This document shows positions 17,995 through 26,551 of a stretch of DNA of 64,000 nucleotides, piece by piece. Source of the stretch: Elusimicrobiota bacterium (GTDB taxonomy: Bacteria; Elusimicrobiota; Elusimicrobia; UBA1565; UBA9628); contig JACQAZ010000041.1 in NCBI GenBank assembly GCA_016194705.1, positions 124,001 through 188,000 on the forward strand. Reading direction: 5' to 3'. Position 1 is the stretch's first letter; each line of letters starts with the position of its first letter. Made by a program: the position numbers and the translations under genes. The notes beneath the pieces are model-generated. The model made no database searches, was not told the origin of the DNA, and worked only from the letters and a program-made list of their open reading frames with translations.

Positions 17995-19816
17995 ATGAAG
18001 CCCCTGCTCGCCCTCCTGCTCGCCGCCGTCCCGTGCGCCGCGCACGACCCGGATGCGCCGGCAGACGCCGAAGTGCGGCAAGCCTACGCTCGCATCGACG
18101 GCTCGGCCATCCTGCGGCTGGACAAGCACCGGCCCCGGTCGCCAGCCGAAGTCGAGCTCGGAAAGCGCCTCTTCTTCGACCCTCGGCTCTCCTCCGATCG
18201 GAAAATGAGCTGCTCGACCTGTCACGTCCCGGAGAAGGCCTGGACCGACGGCCTGGCGCGGGCGCGCGGCCGCGGCGGAAAGACCTTGCTGCGCAACACG
18301 CCGACCGTCCTGGACCTGCGCGGGAGGACTCTGTTCTTCCGCGACGGCCGGGTGGCGCGGCTCTCGGAACAAGTCCTCCTCCCGATCCAGGACCACGGCG
18401 AGATGGGAGCGGAGCTGCCGGAGATTCTCGGCCGCTTGCGGGCGGTCCCCGAATACCGCGACGCGTTCCGCCAAGCCTACGGGCGAGACGCCGACGCGTC
18501 GGGGCTTGCCGAGGCGCTGACCGCCTTCGTGGAGTCCTTGGAGACCGCCGCGGACTCTCCTTTCGACCGGGGCCGCCGCGATCCGACGGCCCTGCCGCCG
18601 TCCGCCCGCCGCGGCTTGCTGCTCTTTTCCGACAAGGCGCACTGCCTCAATTGCCACAAGGGGCCGCTCTTCTCCGACGAGCATTTCCATAAATCCCGGC
18701 CTGAAGCCCGGCGAGGGGCCCGAGGATCCCGGCCGCTGGACCGTGCTGCGCACGACGCAGAGCTTCGGGGCGTTCCTGACGCCAAGCCTGCGCAACGTCG
18801 CGCTGACCGCTCCCTACATGCACGACGGGCGGTTCAACACGCTCAAGGAGGTCGTCGATTTTTACGACCGCGGGGGAGACCGCCACATCGTCGAGTACGA
18901 CGCGCTGAACCCGCTCAACCTGAGCGATCAAGAGAAGCGGGACCTGGCGGCCTTCCTCGAGGCCCTGACGAGCAGCCTCCCGCCGATCGAGCGCCCCACG
19001 CTGCCTCCGGACTCGGCCCAGCCGGCGGCACCGGTCTCCGCCCTGGACTCGAGACAGCCGACTCCGCTCTCGCCGCGGTCAGACCGGCCCGAGCCCGCGG
19101 CGCCCGCGGCGCCCCCGGCGGCGGCGGGCCGCCGCCGAGGAGAGCGCTGCTCCCTGGCGACGCTGACCCGGGACTTCCGGGGCGTCGGTTCAGGCTCCTA
19201 CGGCGCCGGCCGGCTCACTCCGGAGGACATCGACGACGTCGTGCGCGCCTACGTCTATCGCGCCCTGGCGGGCAAGGGCGACGAGGCCTGCGCTCCGCTG
19301 TCCGGCATCGTCACGGATTCCTCCGGCATCCAGCAATCCGCGGATTATATGTGCCGCGACTGGCACCACGAGCTCACCCTCGTGCGCGCCGGCGGCGCCT
19401 TGCGCGGCGCGGCTTTGCGCGCTTGGTGCCTCAAGAACCTGGCCTGGTCCTACCGGGATTTCGGGCCGGACGACGTGCGGACCGTCTGCGGCGCGATCTC
19501 GGAGGACATCGACCGGCCGGCGGCGCTCTGCGCGAGATTGGCGCCGCGCTACCTTGATCCCCGCCTGACGCCGGTCTGCGAGCGCGAGTTCGGCCTGCTC
19601 GGAGGATCGTCGGACGCCTCTTGCCCGAAAGCCGAGGACCCGAGACATTCCTTCGCCGAAAGGCGATGCGGCGAGCTCAGGCTCTACCACGAGGCCCGCG
19701 CGGCCGGCGACGCCGCCGTCTGCGGCGACCATGGGCTTTGCCGGTCCCTGATGGGAGGTGCGCTGAGCGAGGCGCGGCGCATCGAGAGCGACGTCTGCGC
19801 GCGCGTCCGGGATTGA
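17995..19816 (+). CDS. MauG-like di-heme peroxidase fused to a cysteine-rich domain, with an apparent 1-base frameshift
   Basis: The first frame starts at ATG 17995 (GGAGG upstream, TATAAT at 17978-17983). It has a signal peptide and both heme motifs, CSTCH and CLNCH, with LGKRLFFDPRLSSDRK, RARGRGG and FRDGR. After FSDEHFH the homology jumps to another frame that continues LKPGEGPEDPGRW, LRNVALTAPYMHDGRF, VVDFYDRGGD and then a Pro/Ala linker and the cysteine-rich domain ending CGDHGLCRSLMGG. Removing one A from the run at 18691-18693 gives FHNPGLKPG, matching YHNNGLKP and FHNIGVKS in the two sister peroxidases. So this is one gene of about 606 codons, either frameshifted or mis-sequenced. The C-terminal domain begins around 19,150. 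Confidence 0.8.
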
Positions 19817-19833
19817 CCCGGTAGAAACGCATA

Positions 19834-19862
19834 TTGACAAATCCGAGGTTTCCTGTTACAGT
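19834..19862 (+). promoter_or_regulatory. Promoter of the DctP/TPR operon
   Basis: TTGACA (19834-19839), 17-base spacer, TACAGT (19857-19862). The start ATG 19893 is preceded by the ribosome site GGGAGGGA, so this transcript has a normal leader. Confidence 0.7.
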
Positions 19863-19892
19863 AATTAATATATTTGAGTTTTGGGAGGGATC

Positions 19893-20951
19893 ATGAGATC
19901 ATCGGCCCTGGCGCTCGTCGCGAGTTTTGGAGTCCTTCTTCTGCCCGGTTTTTCGCAGCCGGCGCAGGCCGCGAAATACAAGATCCGCTGGTTCGTGGGT
20001 CACCAGAACCCGGACTATTTCGAGATCGCGGCGAAGGACTTCAAGAACGAAGTCGAGACGCGCAGCCGCGGGGAGATCTCGGTCGACATCATGACGGCGG
20101 TCAACGACGAGACGCACAACGGCTCTTCCTCGGCGCCCGAGATCGCGGCCCAGGTGGAGAAAGGGGAGGCCGAGATGGGTCATTCGTTCGTCGACGTCGT
20201 GGGCGGACTTGACCCCCGGCTCTACGCCTTCGAGGCTCCCTATCTCATGCGGGGAGACCGCCACATGGAAGCCGTCCTCGAAGGCCCCGTGGGCGAGGAG
20301 CTCCTGGAGGGGTTCCGCGCGCACCACATGGTCGGGCTCTCGTTCACCTACAGCGGCGGCCCGAGCTTGGTCGCCAGCGCCGGCCGGGAGATCCGGCGGC
20401 CGGAGGACATGAAAGGGCTCAAGATCGGGGTCTACGGGGACGCGGTCAACGAGGCGTGGCTCAAGAGCCTCGGCGCCGTGCCCGTGGGGATCGGTCACGA
20501 TCTGGGGAGCATCCATGGCCTCGCGAGCGGCGGCTCCCTCGACGGCGTGGTGATCACGTGGCAGAATTTCGCGAGGACTGCCTTGCAGCAGGACTTCAAG
20601 TACATGAACCTGGCGGGCTCCACCTACCTGGTCAGCGTGACCTACATCAATGAGAAATTCTTCGAGAGCCTGCCCGAGGCCTATCGCGCTATTATAAAGG
20701 AGGCCTCGAGGGCGGCCTGGCGCGTCGAACGGGCCAAGACCATCGAGCTCAACGCCACGGCCAAGCGCGCCATGACGGGCAAGGGCGTGCGCCCGGTCGT
20801 CCTGACGGACGCCGGCAAGCGCGGCTTCGACCAGGCCCTGCGGCCCGCCTACGAGGGCTCGATCGAGAGGCTCATCGGCCGCGGCTTCATCGAGAGGATC
20901 AAGAGCACCCCCGACGCTCCGGACGCCCCCCTCCACATCGCGGGTCATTGA
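19893..20951 (+). CDS. TRAP-type solute-binding protein, DctP family
   Basis: A 352-residue periplasmic protein starting at ATG 19893 behind GGGAGGGA. The signal peptide ends near AQAA (residue about 26). DctP-family features are the early VETRSRGEISVDI, EMGHSFVDVVGG, YAFEAPYLMRG, MKGLKIGVYGDAVNEAWLKSLGAVPV (the segment bearing the usual Arg ligand region), LDGVVITWQNF and INEKFFESLPEAYRAII. Such proteins bind carboxylates or other small acids and hand them to a DctQ/DctM membrane pair, which is absent here. The next gene overlaps the stop (TGATG) and encodes a large TPR protein, recalling the TPR-associated TRAP arrangement of Treponema (TatT-TatP). Ligand unknown. Confidence 0.88.
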   Translation: MRSSALALVASFGVLLLPGFSQPAQAAKYKIRWFVGHQNPDYFEIAAKDFKNEVETRSRGEISVDIMTAVNDETHNGSSSAPEIAAQVEKGEAEMGHSFVDVVGGLDPRLYAFEAPYLMRGDRHMEAVLEGPVGEELLEGFRAHHMVGLSFTYSGGPSLVASAGREIRRPEDMKGLKIGVYGDAVNEAWLKSLGAVPVGIGHDLGSIHGLASGGSLDGVVITWQNFARTALQQDFKYMNLAGSTYLVSVTYINEKFFESLPEAYRAIIKEASRAAWRVERAKTIELNATAKRAMTGKGVRPVVLTDAGKRGFDQALRPAYEGSIERLIGRGFIERIKSTPDAPDAPLHIAGH

Positions 20952-23812
20952 TGGGGCTGCCGTTCGCGCTTCTCGCTTTCGGGCTGGTCCTGCCGGCCCG
21001 GGCGGCGGGCGCGGCGGGGGGCGAGCCGGAGGTTCCTAGCCTCAAGGAATGCGCCGCCGTGCGCGAAAGGGGCCGGCTCGTTTCCCGCACCGGCAAGGGC
21101 GACCTCACGGCCTTGCTGCGCGACGCCGAGCGCTGCGCGGCCGCCCCGGATCTTCCCCGCTCGCGGCGCGCTGAATTTCTCCGGGGCGCCGCCCGGCTGC
21201 GCGCCCAGTCCGGCGACAGCGTCGGCGTCGAGAAAGCCCTCAAGCGCGCGCTGGAGCTCGAGCCCGACGACGCCGAAGCCGCCTTCGCGCTGGCCGAGGC
21301 TCTGCGCGACCGGCCGGCCGAGGCGCTGCCCTACGCCGAACTCGCGGCCCGCAGCGGCGCCACGGCGCGGCGGCGGGCGGCCGCGCATCGTCTGTCGGCG
21401 GAGATCCGGCTGGACATGGACGACGCGGCCGGGGCGCGGGCGAGCTTGGAGCGGGCGCTGTCGCTCGCGGACCGGGATCTCGAAGCCCTGCAGGTCATGG
21501 TCCGTGCCGAGCGCGGGCGGCCCCTGGCGGCGGCGGGCTACGCCGCGCGCGCGTCGAAGGCGGCCGATGCGGCGCCGCGCTGGCTGCGTCCCGCCGCTGA
21601 TCGTCTGTGCGCGCGCATTTGGCTCGAGCTCGCGGACTATCCCGAGGCGATCGCGTGCTTGAGGCGCGCCCTGGGCGTCAATCACGACGATCTGGACGCC
21701 TTGGAGGCGCTCGTCGAAATCAAGCGCGCTCGCCCGCAGGAGACGGCGGCCGCCTCCGGCATCCCGAGCGCGGATAGACCCGCCCGGAGCGAAGCCGCGC
21801 TGATGCCCGCGCTGCAGGCCGACCCCGAGGACCTCGAGGCGCTGCGCCAGCTCATCGAGATCCGGCGGGGTCAGCAGCGTCTGGTGGAAGCGGAGGGACT
21901 GGCGGGTCGGCTCATGGACGCCGTGCCGAAGGCGCCCGCGTGGCAGCACGTAGCCGCCTACACCATGCTCACCGAGGTCTGGCTCGAGCTCGGCGACGCC
22001 GAGATGGCTCGGCAGAGCATCCGGCACGCCAGGGACCTGGACCCGCGCTCGCTCGTCGTCCTGACGACGGCCGCGCGGCTGGGAGTCGGCGAGGGGCAGG
22101 GAGACGACGCCTCGCCCGCCGACGCGCACGCCGCCGTCGCGCGGGCCCTCATCTCGCTGGAGGACACGGCGGGCGCCGAGGCCAGCCTCAAGGCGGCTCT
22201 CGAGGTGGTCCCGGAGCACCTTCAGGCGCTCGAGGTCTTCGCCCGCCTCAGGCTCGCCGAGGGGCGTCCTCGGGAGGCGCTCGCATTCTCGGACCGGCTG
22301 CTCAAGGCCTCGGAGGCCAAGACTCCGGTCACATGGGAACTCGCCGGCCGCTACAATCGGCTCCCTTGGGAGCACGCCTCGGTCTACGAGCAAAGGGCTC
22401 AGATCGAGCTCGAGCTGGGCGACGAGGCCGCCGCGCGGCAGAGCCTCGAGCGGGCGCTGGCGCTGGTCCCCGAGGATCCGGCCGCGCTCAGGGTCTCGAT
22501 CGAGTTGAACCTGCGCGCGGCGCTGGCCCGGCGCCAGGCCAAGGACGAGGCCGGAAGAAAGCGGAGCCTTTCGGACGCGCTGATGTTCTGCGGCCGGGCG
22601 CTCAAGGCGATGGAGAAGGCGCCCCTCGACGAGCGCGCCCGAGTCATCGAGCAGCAGGCGGAGATCGAGCGCGAGCTGGGCGACGAGGCCGCGGCCGAGG
22701 CCAGCCTCAATCGAGCGCTCGATCTGGTCCCCGGCAAGCGCCAGGGCGAACCGCAGGGACAGCAGGAGCCGCCCGTGCCGTCGGCGGGAGCGCTGGCGGC
22801 GCCGCCGCCGGAGCGCCTGCAAGCGCTGGAGATGCTGGTCCAGCTCGCGATGGACGCCCATCGGCCGCAGCAGGCGCTGGCCGCCTGCGAGCGCGCGCTC
22901 GCGGCCGCGGAGAAGTCCTCGCCTGCGGAGCGCGCCGGCCTGTACACGCAAAGGGCGCGCATCTCGCGCGAGTTGGGCGACGCGGACGGGGCCGCGAAGA
23001 GCCTGGAGCAGGCGCTGGCGCTCTCTCCCGATGATTCTCAGGCGCTGCGGACCCTCGCGCAGATCGAGTCGGGACGCGGGCGGCCGCGGGAAGCGCTGCG
23101 CTGGGCGCGGTCGTTGGTCAAGGTTTCAGGGAAAGCGCCGGCCGCCGCGCGCGCGGACGCCTACCGTCAGAAGGCGCAGATCGAACTTGACCTGGGCGAC
23201 GACGCCTCCGCCCGAGAGGATTTCAAGCGCGTACTGGCGGCGGCTCCGGAGGATTGGGGATCCCTCTGGATGCTGCTGAGCGCGGGGCGGGCGGAGCCTC
23301 GGGAGGGCCTCGCTTTGGTGGAAGCGCACCGGCCCCAGGCGGGCCCCACGGGGCCGTGGCTGGCCCTGCGCGGCTTGGCCCGCGCGAAGCTCAAGGACCG
23401 CGCCGGGGCGGAGGAGGATTTGCGGGCCGCCGCGGAGGCGGACGCCAAGGAAGTTTGTCTGGGTCCGCTCTTCCAAGCGCATAGGGACCGTCTGGACCCC
23501 TTGTACTTCGACCGCTGCGTGGAGAAGTTCCCGGACGAGCCCAAGCTGTTCGCGGACCGCGGGGTGGCTCGCTACGCCTGCGGCCAAGCGGAGGCGGCGG
23601 TGGCCGACTTTCGCAAAGCCGCCGAGCTGCGGCCGGACGATCTGCAGGCGCTCGTGAGCCTGGCCTCCGCCTTGGAGGCGGCCGACCGCCGCGAGGAGGC
23701 TTTGCGGGAGGCGGACCGGGCGGCAGGTCTGGCGAAGGGCCGGGAGGGGGCCATCCTGGGCCAAATCGAGACGCTTCGCAAACGCCTGCGCGCCTCGGCG
23801 ACAAAGCCCTAG
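20951..23812 (+). CDS. Large secreted tetratricopeptide-repeat protein coupled to DctP
   Basis: A 953-residue protein from ATG 20951, which shares a base with the stop of the DctP gene. The first 20 residues form a signal peptide (MGLPFALLAFGLVLPARAA). The rest is built of 34-residue-like helical repeats such as IELDLGDDASAREDFKRVLA, IERELGDEAAAEASLNRALD and LELADYPEAIACLRRALG. It has no catalytic motif. Periplasmic TPR proteins serve as docking scaffolds; the overlap with dctP-like DNA suggests it binds or multimerises around the solute-binding protein (inference from the TatT-TatP precedent). Its stop interlocks with the convergent cysteine-rich gene in CTAG at 23809-23812. Confidence 0.88.
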   Translation: MGLPFALLAFGLVLPARAAGAAGGEPEVPSLKECAAVRERGRLVSRTGKGDLTALLRDAERCAAAPDLPRSRRAEFLRGAARLRAQSGDSVGVEKALKRALELEPDDAEAAFALAEALRDRPAEALPYAELAARSGATARRRAAAHRLSAEIRLDMDDAAGARASLERALSLADRDLEALQVMVRAERGRPLAAAGYAARASKAADAAPRWLRPAADRLCARIWLELADYPEAIACLRRALGVNHDDLDALEALVEIKRARPQETAAASGIPSADRPARSEAALMPALQADPEDLEALRQLIEIRRGQQRLVEAEGLAGRLMDAVPKAPAWQHVAAYTMLTEVWLELGDAEMARQSIRHARDLDPRSLVVLTTAARLGVGEGQGDDASPADAHAAVARALISLEDTAGAEASLKAALEVVPEHLQALEVFARLRLAEGRPREALAFSDRLLKASEAKTPVTWELAGRYNRLPWEHASVYEQRAQIELELGDEAAARQSLERALALVPEDPAALRVSIELNLRAALARRQAKDEAGRKRSLSDALMFCGRALKAMEKAPLDERARVIEQQAEIERELGDEAAAEASLNRALDLVPGKRQGEPQGQQEPPVPSAGALAAPPPERLQALEMLVQLAMDAHRPQQALAACERALAAAEKSSPAERAGLYTQRARISRELGDADGAAKSLEQALALSPDDSQALRTLAQIESGRGRPREALRWARSLVKVSGKAPAAARADAYRQKAQIELDLGDDASAREDFKRVLAAAPEDWGSLWMLLSAGRAEPREGLALVEAHRPQAGPTGPWLALRGLARAKLKDRAGAEEDLRAAAEADAKEVCLGPLFQAHRDRLDPLYFDRCVEKFPDEPKLFADRGVARYACGQAEAAVADFRKAAELRPDDLQALVSLASALEAADRREEALREADRAAGLAKGREGAILGQIETLRKRLRASATKP

Positions 23813-24564
23813 GAGCCTGCGCACAGGCCGAGACCCAAGCGTTCCTCATAGGAGCGGCAGGCGTGCCTGCCTTCTTTGCGCAGGGCGCGGCACAGCGGGG
23901 CGGCGTCGCAATCTCCGGCGTCTCCGGCGCGGGCCTTGCGCCAAGCGGCCGCGGCCAGGCACAGCTCCCGGCCGACCGCGTCGCCCTTCTCTGTCATGCG
24001 TCCGCAGTCCTCGCGGCCCATCGCGCGCAGCAATTCCCGGACGCACATCCGCGAGACGGCGGGACGCGTCTCGAAGGCGGCCAGGCTCCGGCAGGTCCCC
24101 TCCGGATCGGCCGCTCCTCGCGCGAAGACCAGGCAGGCGCGCCGCCGATCGCGCGTCTTGAAGTCGTTGTGACCGATGCGTTCATGGGCCTCGCACGCGG
24201 CGGCCAAGGCCGCTGCGTCGCCCGTTTGAGCGGCGCGGATCTCCTCGAGCTCGTAGTAGGTCGAAAGGCAGGGGAAATCCAGCGTGCTCGGCCGGTCGAG
24301 GTCCTTTTTCTGGCTCTCCTGATATTGAATCTCGACGCGCAGCGGGCGCAGGGCGTCGCACCGGCGGGGGTCTCTCTCCGCGTAGGCCGCGCAGGCAAGA
24401 CCGAGCACGAGATCGTCCATCTGAGGGCCGCGCAGACGCCCCGACTGGACCGCTGAGAGCGTGCCGCCGTTGAGCGCGGCGGCGAGGCGCTCCAGCGAGA
24501 AGACGGGTTTGCAGGGCTCCGCCGCGTGCAGGGCCGCCGCCAGCAGGAGCCAGGCCGGTCTCAC
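23809..24564 (-). CDS. Short secreted cysteine-rich family protein
   Basis: 251 residues. The start is GTG 24564, overlapping the TGA of the upstream MauG fusion gene (GTGA), and gives a short signal peptide MRPAWLLLAAALHA. The family domain is complete but lacks the long helical N-terminal part of its relatives: CKPVFSLERLAAALNGG, CDALRPLRVEIQYQ, FPCLSTYYELEE, HERIGHNDF, ADPEGTCRSL, MCVRELLRAM, then CDAAPLCRALRKEG, a degenerate form of the CGDxxLC signature. It most resembles the first domain of the double-domain protein at 335-2092. Translational coupling to the fusion gene indicates the two act together. Confidence 0.8.
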   Translation of the reverse strand: MRPAWLLLAAALHAAEPCKPVFSLERLAAALNGGTLSAVQSGRLRGPQMDDLVLGLACAAYAERDPRRCDALRPLRVEIQYQESQKKDLDRPSTLDFPCLSTYYELEEIRAAQTGDAAALAAACEAHERIGHNDFKTRDRRRACLVFARGAADPEGTCRSLAAFETRPAVSRMCVRELLRAMGREDCGRMTEKGDAVGRELCLAAAAWRKARAGDAGDCDAAPLCRALRKEGRHACRSYEERLGLGLCAGS

Positions 24565-26396
24565 GGCAGCGATCCGACGAGCCCCGCGGCGCAGACGGCG
24601 TCGCGGACCCTGTCGGCGTAGGATTGGGCGATCGCGGTGCCGTCGAGCATCAACAGTCGGCAGAACACGTTGTCCCCGCAGAGGCTCGGGTCGCCGGCCC
24701 GGTGAGCCTTGCGGAAGGCCGCGAACGCCCCGAAGCGTTTGAGGATCATGTCCGGAGCTGACACCCAAGGGGGCGAAGCGTCTCGTTCGCCGAAATGGGA
24801 GAGTTGGAACTCGCAGGCCTTGACCAGGTCGGAGTTCAGCCACCGCGGCTGCAACGCCGCGCAAGCGCGAGGGGGATCGTCGCGATACTTGGCGAAGATC
24901 CGGCACACCGCGGCGGCGTCGTCCGCCGTGAAGCGCGGATAAATGTCGGGGACGGCGCCGCGGCAGCGAGCGCCGAAATCCGGGGAATTCAAGATGAGGG
25001 CGCGGCCCACGCTCAGGTCGTTGTACCATTCCCGGCACTCCCCTTCGGGAGTCTGAGCGGCGCCCGGCATGATGCGCAGCAGCGCGTGAAGCTGACGGCA
25101 GCGCGTACGCGGCTCTCCCGCAAACGACGCCGCGAGGTAATACCACTGGGCGTCCTCGCTCAAGGCCGACCCGAGCCGGGAGGCCTGCGCCGCGCTGATC
25201 CGTCCTTGGGCTACGGCCGTCATCAGGCCGTCCATCGAGAATCGCTTCCGGCACGACTCCGGAGGGTCGGCGGCGGCCCCGCCGCGACCCTGCGCGGCAT
25301 CGGCCGAGGAGACCGCGGTCGGTTTGGGCGCGGCCGCCGCGGTCGAAGCGGCCACGGCGGAGTCCTCCTCCCGCGGCAGCACGGGCACGACGGCCTCGGG
25401 CAGCGAGGCGGCGGTCAGCGCCCCGGTCAAAAACGCCAGCAGATCCTCTTTCTCGGCCGCGCTCAGCTGAAGAGGCTGCATCAAGGGATCGAGGTTGTCC
25501 TTCTGATCGCCTCCTCGGTCGTAGAAGTCTACCACGTCGCGCAGCGTCTTGAGGCTTCCGTCGTGCATGTACGGGGCGGTGAGGGCGACGTTGCGCAGGG
25601 GCGCCGTGCGGAACGCCCCGCGCATCTCGGGGACCGAGACGACCGCGTAGCGGCCGAGATCGGGCGCCGCCGTCGAGGACTTGACGCCGATGTTGTGGAA
25701 GAAATTATCCGTCATGTCGGGTCCGACGTGGCAGAGGATGCAGCGCGCTTTGCTGACGAACAGCTTGAAGCCTCGCCGCTGCGCCGGAGTCAGCGCCTGC
25801 TCGTCCGTGTAGAACCGGTCGAGCGGCACCTCCCCGGAGTGGATTTCGGTGCGCATGAAGGCGGCCAGGGCCTTGCCGATGCGCTCAGTCGTTATCCCGG
25901 GGGGGCCGTAGACCGAGCGGAATCGCCGCGCGTAGTCCGGAATCCTCTCGAGTTTGCCCGCCAGCTCGCCGAGATTCTGGTTCATCTCCAGGGGATTCGA
26001 GATCGGCTGCAGGGGCTGCTTGTCGAGCTCGGTCTCCCGCCCGTCCCAGAACAGGAAATGGCTGTGCCGGGCGTTGAGAAGAGAGGGCACGTTGCGCGGG
26101 AGCTTGACGCCCCCGCGTCCCCGGCCCCGGTCGAGGCCGTTGGTCCAGGCCAGGGCCGGGTTATGGCAGGTCGCGCAGCTCATCGCATTGTCGCCGGAGA
26201 GGCGGGGGTCGAAGAAGAGATTGCGGCCCAGGGCGGATTCCTCCGCCGAGGCGGGCCCGTTCTTGAAGAGCGGGATCAGGAAGAAGTTGAGGTCGGCGTC
26301 GACGGCGGGGTCGCCCCGATCCTCCGCCGCGCCGACGGGCGCGCCGAGCAGCAGCAGAAGCGATCCCGCGAGCAGGCTCCAGATTTCCAGCCGCAT
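24561..26396 (-). CDS. MauG-like di-heme peroxidase fused to a C-terminal cysteine-rich domain
   Basis: A 611-residue intact fusion. There is a signal peptide (residues 1-23). The peroxidase domain (about 30-330) has heme motifs C74-AT-C77-H78 and C219-IL-C222-H223 plus LGRNLFFDPRLSGDN, RGRGRGG, LFWDGRE, LRNVALTAPYMHDGSLKTL and VVDFYDRGGD. A low-complexity Ala/Pro/Ser linker (about 335-375) leads to the cysteine-rich domain, with CRKRFSMDGLM, CREWYNDLS, VCRIFAKYRDDPPRAC and LCGDNVFCRLLM. The fusion shows that the two families work on one another or in one reaction. It is read from a TTGACT/TATAAT promoter with practically no leader and is coupled to the small cysteine-rich gene downstream. 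Confidence 0.92.
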   Translation of the reverse strand: MRLEIWSLLAGSLLLLLGAPVGAAEDRGDPAVDADLNFFLIPLFKNGPASAEESALGRNLFFDPRLSGDNAMSCATCHNPALAWTNGLDRGRGRGGVKLPRNVPSLLNARHSHFLFWDGRETELDKQPLQPISNPLEMNQNLGELAGKLERIPDYARRFRSVYGPPGITTERIGKALAAFMRTEIHSGEVPLDRFYTDEQALTPAQRRGFKLFVSKARCILCHVGPDMTDNFFHNIGVKSSTAAPDLGRYAVVSVPEMRGAFRTAPLRNVALTAPYMHDGSLKTLRDVVDFYDRGGDQKDNLDPLMQPLQLSAAEKEDLLAFLTGALTAASLPEAVVPVLPREEDSAVAASTAAAAPKPTAVSSADAAQGRGGAAADPPESCRKRFSMDGLMTAVAQGRISAAQASRLGSALSEDAQWYYLAASFAGEPRTRCRQLHALLRIMPGAAQTPEGECREWYNDLSVGRALILNSPDFGARCRGAVPDIYPRFTADDAAAVCRIFAKYRDDPPRACAALQPRWLNSDLVKACEFQLSHFGERDASPPWVSAPDMILKRFGAFAAFRKAHRAGDPSLCGDNVFCRLLMLDGTAIAQSYADRVRDAVCAAGLVGSLP

Positions 26397-26404
26397 CGAG
26401 TGCC

Positions 26405-26433
26405 ATTATACCGGGCCGGAGTCTGGAAGTCAA
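26405..26433 (-). promoter_or_regulatory. Strong promoter of the MauG-fusion operon, leaderless type
   Basis: Minus strand TTGACT (26433-26428), 17 bases, perfect TATAAT (26410-26405), then eight bases to ATG 26396 with no ribosome site. Confidence 0.75.
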
Positions 26434-26551
26434 ACCTGCTACCTGCGCGCCGCAGGCCGTCGGCGGCGTCTTTAGCGTCTTCAATCGGCCGGGAAAATGT
26501 GATACGATGATGCCGTCACGGGGTCATTAAAGACGGCGGAGGGAGAGAAAC

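Noticed and set aside
20945..22951. A 668-codon minus-strand open frame
   Set aside because: Antisense mirror of the TPR gene; Arg/Leu/Gly-rich with no start signal.
23809..25254. A longer version of the small cysteine-rich gene starting near 25254
   Set aside because: The extra N-terminal part is out-of-frame shadow of the MauG fusion; GTG 24564 overlapping its stop gives a proper signal peptide.
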